Source: Ischnura elegans (lineage: Eukaryota; Arthropoda; Insecta; Odonata; Coenagrionidae). Taken from it: DNA of 64,000 nt. Location of the stretch: contig NC_060253.1 of NCBI RefSeq assembly GCF_921293095.1, positions 97,977,073 to 98,041,072 of the forward strand. The letters are read 5' to 3'. Within the stretch, counting starts at the first letter, position 1. Each line of letters starts with the position of its first letter. Made by a program: the position numbers and the translations under genes. The notes beneath the pieces were generated by a model that was given only the letters and a program-made list of their open reading frames with translations, had not been told where the DNA came from and did no database searches. Shown here one piece after another: positions 1 to 12,700 of the stretch.

Positions 1-556
1 AGTAGTGAAGTACTACTTCTGGGAACTTACATTTGTTGGCTAGGGCAGCTTGGAAGACTTTCATTGAGACTGCATTACGGTTAAAGATGACTGAAACTGT
101 TCCCTTGAAACTTATTTTGTACTCTCATAGTTTGAATCTTCAGTCTCACTCTGAGAAAGGTGATAGGGGTCACTAAAAATTTATCATGATATAGTTTTTT
201 ATGGTGATCTTTCCTTACAAGTGTGATCTAGCATGTATCCACGAGTATATCTACCCTCATCAAAGCTAGTTATCGATGGATGCAACTTATATGTATATTT
301 TACTGTCTTTTTATTGCATTAATTTATCATATTGGCTTATATAATTTTTGTACTCATTGCTCCATTATTAAGACAAATTAACAAAAATATTAATTATATC
401 TAAAAAATCATTCACAAATAACATGAATTAGCCAATAGATTGGTATATCAATTATCTTCTTAACATGTTTACAAGAGGGGTTTGGGTAATAGTATAATCT
501 TCTTTTGATTTAATAGCCAGAAATAATACTCACTAACTCATTATTGCATTTTGCAG
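1..556. other. intron of MAK/CILK1
   Basis: AT-rich sequence upstream of the first visible exon. No kinase N-lobe exon, repeat boundary or RNA gene was recognised. Confidence 0.5.
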
Positions 557-769
557 GAAAAAACCTTTTCCTGAGTCAGCTGTAAGAAATATTGTTTATC
601 AGGTTTTGCAAGGGTTGTCATTCATGCACAGACATGGCTTCTTTCATCGAGATTTAAAACCAGAAAATCTGTTATGCTGTGGTCCAGAATTGGTGAAGAT
701 AGCAGACTTTGGTTTAGCCAGAGAAATACGATCCAGTCCGCCGTACACTGATTATGTGTCAACAAGATG
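557..769 (+). CDS. MAK: MAK/CILK1 exon: catalytic loop to activation loop
   Basis: The acceptor is TTTTGCAG and the donor is GTAATAAG. It encodes 70 whole codons, from [11 protein letters not shown] through [10 protein letters not shown] and [10 protein letters not shown] to YTDYVSTR. The tryptophan codon of TRW is split TG/G across the next intron. No earlier exon was found in bases 1-556. Confidence 0.93.
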
Positions 770-3700
770 GTAATAAGATAATTCATGTTGAGTGCCTTAC
801 TTTATTATATGACTCTTATATAATGTTATTTTTCAAGGTCTTGCTACATGCTACACATGTAAGAGGTAAAGATGAATATGCGGAGCCCTAATTCTGCATC
901 ATTGTGACTGTCACTTATTCCAGTATTTTATGGAACCTATTTTTCAATTTGCTTTAAGGAAGAATGGGGTTTGATTTTATGCTTCAGGCACATGTCTTGT
1001 CTTCATGCATGATATGCTTAGCTTGTAGCAAGTATGATGATGAAAGCATCATGCTCTAGATGGTTATGGATCCGTTTTTAATCTAATCCTGACTAAATCT
1101 ATGGCTAATCTTCTATATTATTTCTGCTGTATAGATACCTTTTTCTCAACTTGTATACGCAACCAAACTCTACAAATGAAGTACCAAAATGCACCAGATT
1201 TATCAGAGAACATGCAATGGCATACCTTACTTCCCAAATATTGCTATTGTTACCTAAAATTGGTTTTTAAATAATTAAAAAAAAAACCGGTAAATATTCC
1301 TGACGTTAACGGCGCACAAACTGATACATTTGTTCATTTGCAACAATATCTCACATTCTTTAAATAACTTTTATCAAAATGCGGCTGATTCCACATTCAA
1401 GTCTCCTGTTGATACGTAAGTATGAGTAGTCATCATTAGAGCGCGGAAAAAAAGTCTCTTTAAAAGTCTGAGTTATTTCCATGAGAAAGTGGCTGAATTT
1501 AACTGAATTGATGGAGAAAAGAGGGTAGAGATGCGGATTCGTGGGTTTACGTTTTATTTTATGGACTTTTAAGACAGCAGATCACCATAATTTACAAAAT
1601 ATTTTTTTTGATTCTGAATAACACTTTCTTTGATGATCAGCAATTGTTCAAGAATACAGTTGACCCCTGTAATTTTTTTTAGCTGATCAATAACTATCTT
1701 TATTTTGAAATAGGGCAATTAAAGTCAAATTACAGGTTATGGATAAATAATTTAATTATTAATTGCATGATATAAAATAAAGGAAAAAAATGTATTTTCA
1801 TTCACTTTGAGCTGCATTGCCAAAAGATTATTTAATGAAGTAGTGGCAGATAAGGTATTTTTCTATGTTTTCCATGGTAAATTTTGTGCGACATTCGGTC
1901 ATAATAAGTTTATACGGCAAAAACGATCGCTCAACTTCACATGTTGTAATAGGAGCATATCGTAGTGTAGCCACTTCACTTAAGGTGAGTTTTTGTAAAA
2001 CATTAGATGCCTGCCTCTTGACCTCTCTGTTGAGAATCTGAGCTATATCAGTCATTAACTTGAAGCCTTCGTTTGTATCCAAAACTTTGCACAATTTGCC
2101 ATAAACACTTACGGCTTGTTCACCCTTTACACATTCAACTTCTTCACATCCATCATTGTCACACCGAATCACTGAGGCTCAGGATGGAAGATTTAAGATA
2201 TTTGATTTTTTCTGCCAAAAACCCAAAGGATGCTGAAATACATATCATTTCCAGTTGAGTGTGCTATCTTCTAAGAGTTCTCGAGCGATTTGTATACATT
2301 CTGCATCGTCTTCAGGGTCAACATTCTGTATAACCTGAAGTAAAAGATTAAAATACAGTTTTCCTCTTTAATTTAGAACGTGCAGTTGCAGTTATTTTTA
2401 ACTGAGCAAAATTGCAGGAATTCTATTTCATATAATGAAATTGATTCATCAGTCACAATCATAACTACAAACAATTACTTACATTCTTAATTTTCTCGAA
2501 GTGTTGTGCATTGAACATGCAAGCTTCCAGCCATGTTCCAAATTTCGTGAGGACTGGATCCGGAGGCAATGGCAGATTACAGCAAAATAATTTGTATATT
2601 TCCACGCGATGGTGCTTTCAAAAATACCTACGAAAATATTAAATATTATTTCTGCAGTAATATATAAGAAAATTTATTTTTAGTTTTATTAACGGCAAGT
2701 ACCTACCTTCTTAATGGTAGAGATCCACTTATTTGCAGTGGGAAATCTTATGCGAATTTCTTCGCATACTCTGTGAAGAGCATGCACTGTCCTCCTTAAA
2801 CATTTTTCCATAAACGATGTGAATAGAGGGTGTTTTGATTTGTGAGTGAGAATGTTCAATGCCACAAATAGCTCGCACAAGTCCAAAGCAAACTCATCGC
2901 CGGTGGCTGCAAACGATAGTTGGCTCTGTCGTAAACTCTGCAAGCTCACGGTCTCCTATAATTTCACTTGATAGATAGATGCGATGAGCTGTCAATGTGC
3001 TGTTTCACATGTGACTTTTTGTCCGATGATATCTTGAAAAATAATGAGAAAGATAAATTATTATGGGCATTACTTTTAAAGTTAATTATTCAGCAAAGCT
3101 CAAAATAGGTCTTCGTATTTTTATAAATAATTATAATTAAAAAAACACACAATGTACAGTTAAAGATTTATCTAACAATTATGACTTATTCGGGAATGCC
3201 AAAAAATTCTTAAGATAATAATTATAATTATTAAAGTCGTCAGATTCAAAAGTTGTATTGATACGGTTTTTCACAAGCATTACAGTAAATACTATTGCTC
3301 AGTACTTGCATAGTGAAGCATACGCAGTCAGCTTGGCTTCTGAAGATGCCTGTCCTTTCACCTAGTACATTTTCTTGGGCTGGGCTGCACAAATGAGCGG
3401 ACAATGGTCTTGCGACGCTTGGGGACCTCAGCAAATGACTGAAATTTTATGCGGCTTAATCGAATATATAGAATTGTGTTCATACAATGTGTAAACATTC
3501 ACCAGTCCTTGTTGAGCCTTCATTTTTCCTCTTCGACCGAGTGCCAAGAGTGCATTGTTTGCCTGTCTACAATGTAGGCTCATTTCGTAACCATCTACAC
3601 TCAATGTGAGACATTCACTTAGTCGGAAATAGGGTAGTTTCTTTCATCAAGGAAAACGAAATGCATTATTACGGAGGCTTCCGCGGTTATTTATTTGGTG

Positions 3701-6700
3701 ATGGTTTTCCGGGTTTACACCGCGTTGATACATGTTTTGCGGACGACAGTTTCGGGCGCGTTCCAGCTCCCGTCTTCGGGTCCAAATGAAATGACAGATC
3801 TGCAAATCATTTGGACCCGAAGACGGGAGCTGGAACGCGCCCGAAACTGTCGTCCGCAAAACATGTATCAACGCGGTGTAAACCCGGAAAACCATCACCA
3901 ACGAAATGCATTGATTGCGATTCCTTACCCACCATTAGTGTATTCATAATATACAAATTATTCGGTTTTAGAAATCCCAGTTTAGACGAATGGCAATGGT
4001 GAATTTTAACCTCATTTGAAAAAGGCCAGATTAGCGCCAATGTGATTCCACTCAACGTGACGAAACAGGGACCTAGTTTCTATACGAGTAGATAGGAGTT
4101 TTACACTGTCTGAGATTACTAATGTATGCATGAGGCACAGAGCTCAGGGAAACATCTCTTAATAATCAAGCATTAAAAATACCTAAGCTCGGAAAGTTTC
4201 CTTTGTTTGATAGGGGAATAGTAATCCTTATTTAAGACAAGCGCTACCTGCTAGCACAGTACTCAGCTACCTGCTAGCTGCCTGCGTCATATCAGCGCTC
4301 AAGCCTCGCCCCAAGGTCACCTCACCGCAAGGGAACCAGAAATATGTCACAAGGACTTTTCCCATCATTCCTACTTAGCCGTCGCGTTTTCGCACGCTTG
4401 AAAATTTTCACCTTTCATTTAATCGCGAAAAATAGATATCGTCATTCTAAATTCTAAGAGCGTGAAAAGCGCACTCCAGGAGTATAATCTTTCGATTTAG
4501 GCAATAAAAAAATATGTAATAGGAAACCACCCTATTCTTGATAACCTTTCATATATTTGTATCATTTTTCACTAATCTCCTGCAAAAAAGCAGAGTGCAA
4601 GCATAGAGTGTAGCGCTGTCCCCTTGTCAGCAGACCACCCGGGTTCAAATAAGTTGGTTCATAATGTTCCTTTGTGAAGTCTTCGGACACCCCTAGCAAA
4701 AAAGGGTGAGGTGGCCCAAGGAAAGAAACAATATGCGAATTTAACATGTAATTGGATAATTACGTGGTGAGCTCTTCCCTCACATATCCAAACCACCTTC
4801 GAGTTGAAGCACTGCATGGGTTTACTTCATGAACGGTGGAGTAATCGAAAGAATTCTTTGCAGTTTCAGGAGCTATTAATAAAATTCCGCATTAGCAATT
4901 GTTAGTAGCTTGCATTTTACGGTAAATATCTGCTCCGTGTAGTATGTACCGCATTAAAAAAACAAGATTTGTCCGACACAAAGTTGAACAAATGTGGTCA
5001 CAACAGCCAAATATTAACTTTGGCAGGTATTTTCAATAAAAAGTCCCAGAAAAGTCTCTTTTTAAAGAAAAAGTCCCGCCACAGCAAAAAAAGTCTCTAA
5101 GAAAGTCATTAAAAACGGTTTTATTTGATGAGATTGGTGAAGAATTGTATTTAAAACCACGAAAGTCCCACTTTTACAAAAAGTCAAAAGACTTTTTTTC
5201 CGCGCTCTAGTCATCATATGCGTTTAACAGAGGATAGTGTAATTACTTCCAATGTTGTGTTTAAAGAGGTCCTCTGACCTCAATTTGTACATGGACATTC
5301 CAATTAAATTTGTACATAAGACCCTGCCTTTTTTTCTACATTTTAATATTAGAAACGTGCCTATCCCTCTGTAGACCTGCATTGCAAAGAGCGGGGGAAG
5401 CCCGCTGGGAGCGGGCGCAGCACGCTCGTCAATGGTTATTTTCATTTGTCTATAGACACTGATGTTTGCATTGACGAATGAAAAAAAAGGAAATATGTAT
5501 GAATGTAATTTGCTCTCAGCCTCAAAAATGTTTTCTTTTTCTGTTGGAAAAATCTTATAATTAATAATGAGGGAACAATAATTATGCACCTATTTTATTT
5601 GCCTACAGTTCAAAGCTTTGAATAATTAGCTTACTTAACTTTCTTGTGCTTACTTAGGTATCGAGCGCCTGAGGTTCTGCTGCACTCCACTACTTATGGA
5701 AGCCCAATAGATCTTTGGGCAGTTGGCTGTATTTTGGCTGAGCTGTATACATTTCGGGCCTTATTTCCTGGTAGTAGTGAAATTGATCAGCTTTTTAAAG
5801 TTACATCCATTCTTGGGACACCAGATAAGGTATTTATTTTTTGGACCATGATAACTTATTCTTATAGCCTGTAGCGAATCCAGGATATTTTTTTTCCAGG
5901 GGTGGGGGGAGGAACAAGGGTCTGACAGGCAAACAATCTTCTCATACTTGAGATTAAAAATAAGATACAACAATTGCTAAACAAAATATTCTCTTTCTTT
6001 TAATATGAAATTGAACGATTGAGGCTACAAAAATACACAAAAAACAAACAAAAAGTCTAAAAGTTTATAAGTCAGCTTGATAATGTTAACCCATCTCTCA
6101 TTGAGTTACCAAATCTTGCCAAAATCTTTTGCAAACTTTCTAAATTTTTTGTTCATGAAAAGAAAATTACCTATCTTGTAAAGTGCTTAAGCACAGAAAC
6201 ATCTCAAATTTTGTTTTTACCTGTTTTGGAGAATCTTTTTTTCTTTAAATAATTTAATGAATTGCATGTAAATATTTAACTATTAGGTGTAAAAATAATG
6301 CTCCATTGATAAATTTTTAAAACATAAGTTGTGTGTTGGGTTTTTTAAAGGTAAGGCAGTCAATATCTTTCCTACAGCCCCTTTAACAAAATAGCTCAAC
6401 ACCGAGCCAACCTTCTTACTAATACTTTCCTAAATACAGTAGATTCCGTTTAATGGGTCCACCGGTTACTTGGGGCAGCCGCTTGATTGGGGCAGATCTT
6501 GAAGAGCAGAACCCAACAGAGGAATATTCCAGAGTATTCTCCGCTTAATTTGGACAGCATGCCGCTTTATTGGGCCATGAGTCGGCGACATAAACTACAT
6601 ACTCGCGACGAAATTAAAATTTTTTGTTTTCAGAATACTATTTGTTTATATTTTCCTCCTTCGATTTACTCTTATTTTTCGAAAATGTTCCTTTTACTGC

Positions 6701-9700
6701 CCTATTTTGAAAGCTCTTGTTATTATTATAATACCCGCAAGAGGATAGGACTTATCTTTAATTGGACTTAGAAAAAAGACATTCATTCGGCGTCGCCCGA
6801 GGCTGTGAGAAATATTTTTAACTTACTTGATATAATTCTTAAAAATGATAATAAATTAACTAAACACGCTGATTTATTAATCAAATGAAGAGTTCAATAT
6901 ACTTATGTTGCATTATAAACATTCTTTAGTCTTCTTTCTACCATTTCAAAGTTTTTTATGCCCATATACGAGGGAGTTCGCCTAATTGGGGCAGCCGCTT
7001 AATTGGGGCAAAGTGCACAAGTCCTGATATGTCCCAATTAACCGTAATCTACTGTACTATTTTCATTACATGATGCTCTCTATGTTTGGCCTCTTGTGCT
7101 GACTAGGTATTTCCTTATTATTTGTCTTTCGTTGGTCACTTAGCTTCAGAAAAGATGGAGCTCCTTCAAATCCTCAAGTTTATTGTTTCGTAGATTTTGG
7201 TTGGTCTTTGCCGCATATCTTGTACTGCAGGTCATAAAATTCATTTTCTTTGCATGATTTGTAGTTCATATTTAGTGGAATCACTGTATTACTCTGAATA
7301 TAGACCCCCCCCCCTAATTTTGAGGCCTCAGTCTCGAGAAAATTTTTTGAAAATACACTTGAATATATTCCCCCCTTTACTTTTATCACGGACATTTTTG
7401 GAAAAAAAGGGGGGGACTACATTCAGATAAATACGGTACATACTTAAAATTAAAAAGAAATTTGTGCTTTCACATGATTCTGTTCACAAAGCACAAAGTT
7501 CTTTTTAATTTTAATAATGAATCGCTTTCACCAAGTTACGCCTCAAACAATCAATTTTACGGTACATACCTTCAAGTCTCTTTGCTCTGCTATGACAATT
7601 TTGGACAGTGGATTTTCTTATCTGGTGCTATCTCTGTGATTTTATTGATAGATTTCTCAATGAACACATTGAAATTTACGTTAAACAGACAGCACCCTTG
7701 TCTCCCTCCTCACCTCATTCTTGCTTCTTTGCAGCCAGGTCCAGATTTAATCTTGGTTTTTTGTTTTCACATGTGTAAATTGCATTGATTTCCAATCAAC
7801 ATTATCAAATAGCAGCAATATTGCTACCCTAGTGCCCTTATATTACTCAAATCCATAATTGTCTTCATAAAGAAATTCCTGTTCACATGTCATGCCTCTC
7901 ATCTTTTAGGGGATAGGAATGTTGATGTCTGTCTTGAATTCCCTTGGCTTGTTTCTTGTTGTTTAAATGCCACAGATAGTCTTGTGGAACCGACTCAATG
8001 TCTCATATTCTACATTTTTCAATAATTTCCAAGAATATCATCAATTCCAAATGCTTTATTCATCCGTGAGTCCTTCTTTGCAGCTTCAAATGTGTATCTT
8101 AAAATGGAAGCTCTCATATCATCCAATCCAAATTAATATCCTCTTCAGTTACTATTTTTGGTTATTATTTCTGTTGATTTTGGTTTGGTTAAGAATATTT
8201 CCATTGCGTAACTCTTCCTGGTATTCCTTCCTTCTGTTCAATTTGTCTTCATTTTCAATCAGGAGATCTCCATTCTTGATATTGAGGGTTCCCACTCAAC
8301 CATGAAAACCTTAAAACCGTGGATAAGCCATGAATTTCATATATGGTGAAAAAACCTGAAAAAAGCCATGAATTTCATCATTAAACAAATCAAAAGAAAA
8401 ATCAAAATGTCCATCATATTTCAACGTCAGTCACATGCAGACACTGTCCACGAATTTATCTGCACACCTATATTTGAAGTGCAATTATTGGTCAGTGTGC
8501 CATGATGACACATTGACCTTAAGCCTATACCAAAGAAGAATGGTAACCAAGGTATTCATTAACCCTGGCAAAAATTCAGATGCTTCTTAATTTCCCTGGC
8601 ACCCTGGTCCCTCCATTTTCCCACTCACAAGCTTAAGCCAGGGCTGAATTTTGCTATCGATAGGTGACGTCATGAGAGGTAAACACTTTTATTGCTGCGT
8701 TTGCGTTCACGGTTCCTGTCGCGTTTGTTAAAGTTTTAGTTAACGTGCAGCCGATGTTCATTATGCGATCAATACTTCTGCCTAAAATGGTTAATCAAAA
8801 AATCGTGAATTTGACGTGTTAATAGCCTGGAAAATAGCATGAATTTTGTATTTTAGTTTGAGTGGGAACCGTGATTTCATTGCCTCTTGCAAAGGTCCTA
8901 TGGGCAGCTTTCATCTTTCCACATGAGAGGTTTTCGTCCACATCATCGGAAAAATTCTTCATCCATATTTTTTAGATTTGCTCGCTTTTTGACAGGCTAT
9001 ACCATTCCTCATTATCTTTTAGTTATGTTTGCCTTCTTTGGATTTTGGATTTGTTTACTCTGCTTTTACTCTATTAGTTGTGAGACTTCATCTGTGATCC
9101 TTTGATTTTTCTAGGCAACTTTTATTCTCTCAAAAACTTCTGTTGTAGCCTCCTGTGGTTTTCTTTTGGTTTATTCTCTACTGCTTCTTGAAATGCTCAC
9201 TTATTTTTATTCGCCTCAATTTTTCTACTTGCCTCAGGTTCTTCAGTTTTCTTCACTTGAATTATAAGTTAGATTTCATCAACACTCAGTTAATGTCACC
9301 ATGGTGCTTCACCAAAATATAGTCAATTTGAATAAAATTATCTGTAAATAATTGGCTAATTTTATACTCATTGCATAATTACATCCCTTTCATTCAATCA
9401 CAATTGGTCACAATCCACGTAACATACTGATAAATGGTATAAAAGCTGTTTATTTTATAATGATGATGTACCTGCATTGACCAAGATATCAATTTAAAAT
9501 ATTCACATGTTATCATTAAAAACAAAATAAATCTGAGAAAATTTTGATGCAATTTGGTTTCATGTGCAGTCGCTGATGATTCAATTGAATTGAGGTGGAA
9601 ACTAGAGAGCACATTATTTCATGTCTGTTTCTTGTGGTTAGCGCACATCTGTCTCGGTAGCCTTTACATGTATGGATGAACTGTAGCTTGGTGGGGCCAG

Positions 9701-12700
9701 GCTCTACCACTTGCAGATAATCTGCACTCATAAGATGGATTCCATTTACACCAATCAACTTGTAAATTTCCATTGAACTGAATTTCAGAGAAGACCATCC
9801 AGATTAAGAGATTGCAAATGGGTCTTGCCTTAAACATAATAACACTATGCATATTTTTCTAATGTGTATTTGTGGTCAAAATTAACCACAGTTGCAGAAT
9901 TTAACAACTCGATATATGTTTATTTCATTTCAGCGGGACTGGCCAGAAGGTCATTATTTGGCTAGTGCAATGAAGTTTAAATTTCCTCAGTTTCCTAGCA
10001 TCCCTCTCCACTCAGTCATAAAAAATGCTAGTTCAGAAGCTATAAATCTGATGAATGATATGCTGAACTGGAATCCTACTCGAAGGCCTTTGGCCCAGCA
10101 ATCACTCAGGTAAAAACATACTAACTACATTCTATGCTGCCTCAAGTATTTTTATCTTCATCACAATTAATACTTATTATGTAATTCATGTACTCAGATC
10201 TATAATTTTTCTTCCTTGCACAATTCTTTCTTGAATGTTTGATATTTCCATGCTTTATTTCATATTTGGATCTAAAAATTGTGTTGGAGGATGCTCAGAG
10301 CAACCACCAACAATCTGTTGAAATACATGCATGTGCTTGGAAAGAAGGGCATTCAATCAACAGTACAGTTACCAGAATTGATATTTTTGGAGACTAATTG
10401 CAATTAATTTAATCCATGATTTGAAAGAAAGTAGAAAATCATGTTTGAGCTGGATATACAAAATATTACATGGTATTGTTCTTCGTTGTTATTTGTTCTG
10501 GAAAATTCATCGGATACACTGTGAGGGATTTTGGGGAATAGCTAATTAGGCTATTCATTGAGTCTTAAGCATTTTAACATCAGACAATTTTTCCTTACAA
10601 AAGCTTTTTATTTCTTTTCAAGTACAATTTCTTTCCTCATCTCCTTCCTTCAAGATCTTTTCTTCATGGCTTCTCTCACAACAATCCCCCTCTCATTCCA
10701 CAGCAACCCCTTGGCAGCCTTCCATCCCTCTTCATTACACATAAATGTAAAAATCAACATAAAACCCAAATAAATAACAGTATTAATTAAACATAAAAAT
10801 AAATACAAAAAATTACAGCATATGTTAAATAAAGTCAAAATAAATGGAGGTACCACGTTGTACATGTATTAACAAATTTACCTAAAATTGCAAATAAAAG
10901 TACAAAGTAGTTTAGAATAGGATCTTGTATTCATTGATGATAATAATGATTTCTGTAATGCTAATGGGCTCCCCTATTACTAGCATTTTAATATATAAAT
11001 GAACACACATTCAAAACGACCCATGCTTTGGATACTCAGGCTGGATTCAAACCCGGGACCTTTGTTAGCAGATTAAAACTTTTTAAAACCATGTCACATG
11101 GTAAGAATCTGCTAAGCTAAGAATCGTAAGAATGGATCTTGGGTGGTTCCACGTTCTCTGGGTTCTTTTACCAACATCTCCTCTCTGTTGCTGGAGGCCA
11201 TCTCAGGTCTCCATTCCACCTTGAAGAGTAGAAAGGTTAGCTGAAGAACCAAGAGAATGCAGAATCACCCAAGATCCCATTAACCTTACCCACAACCTTT
11301 GGTTTGGTGGGCAAGGCCCCACTGCTGCTGAGTGGCATTGATTGGAATACCCTGATCATTAAAGCTATAAACTTTTTTTTTAGCCATAGCCTAGCCTTTC
11401 TGACTGATCTGATTCCTTGGAGCTGGTGTTTGAGTCAAACTTTTGGAGTCAGGTTTTGATTGCATAATGAAGGAGATCATAGCAGTTATGATCAAAAGCC
11501 CTTTAAAACTGGAATCATGATGAGGAAAATGCTTTCCCTGTTAAGGGCACCATTCTAGCTATTTTGACTTCTCTGTGCAGGGGCTCTTGTGGGGGTTCTC
11601 TTGAGGCATTGAATCCCACATATAAGCTCATTGCCAGTCTCAGGATCCAAAGTAAAGGAATGACACTCCCATCCTGTAGTCTTGACCCTTCAATGGATGA
11701 GCAGCCTTTTTCACATCATGATTAGGTGGTGTTTTTCCTATTTATTGTAAGATTTTTTTACATAAAAATTGGGGTATATTCCAATACTTTCAGTTTAAAT
11801 ATGATGTCCTCATATTTTGTTGGGCTATCAAGTTTTTAAAACTAAATTTTAGTGTCAGTGATATGTAACTACTACCTTGTGAATTATTTTCCTCTATTAA
11901 GATGCGAAACCGTATTTCACATCCTTCATTTTTGTCTGGGTTTGGACATGCATTGTTGAACTAGTAATTATTAGTTTCTAATTTTGGCCTAATGTGTTTT
12001 TTGTTATTCTTAATCTTTATTAAATTTATGAGTTCACATGATGCAATCCTGTTCAAAGTTTATTTATTGCCTGGTGAATTATAAAAATATGGATATTTAC
12101 GTAATCCTGTGTCACACTCCAGCCATACAAAAGATGACTCGTTGATGCAAGTGTTAGTGTCAATATTGGTGGACATGAATTTAATTAAATTAATTTTCCT
12201 AAAGCAACCAACCCAGGTGGCATGCTAAACCTGCTGCACACTTGCATCAACTTTATTATGGCATCATTGCAAGTTTGCAATATGTTTGACATAACAAGCC
12301 TGGAAACTTGAATTAAATCTCCTAGTTACACGTTTACAAACTTGCTGTAAACTTGTTGTGTCATACCCTCTACATACTTGTCATGTCATACCTGCCGAAT
12401 TATATCATGCACGACTTATACTTGCCATATTGCTGGAAACATGTATCATCATGTGCAGAAAAATACCATTTCACACCTACCATTTCTGTAGTGACATTTG
12501 CTTAAGGAAAAAACGCTTAAATTGTGTCCTACTTTAATATTGACCGTGAATAACCTCAAATTATGATAGCCAAAATTGAAAAATTCTCCACCCAATTATA
12601 TCTTAGTCGTTCCTCTTCATTTCACGTGCACAGAAGTTGGCAGAAGTGGTTAATTTGATAAATAATTAATATTTTAGGAGAATAAAATAAATATTTACCA

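Larger units (their letters stand above)
1437..5209 (-). mobile_element. hAT-superfamily DNA transposon, degenerate, 3.77 kb
   Basis: The ends are perfect terminal inverted repeats of at least 20 bp beginning TAGAGCGCGG and followed by seven A. They are flanked by an exact 8-bp target duplication GTCATCAT (1429-1436 and 5210-5217), the hallmark of hAT insertion. Transposase remnants run on the - strand (1828-2949). A TA-flanked element (3632-4532) has inserted inside it. Subterminal AAAGTC repeats occur near the right end (about 5040-5190). It lies in an intron of the kinase gene. Confidence 0.92.

Noticed and set aside
3647-3949. Two nearly identical small proteins on opposite strands
   Set aside because: They arise because the 232-bp insert is an inverted repeat. 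No independent coding evidence.
11010-11130. Second SINE family from a B-box-like GGTTTGAATCC
   Set aside because: No matching A box at proper spacing and no second copy in the window.
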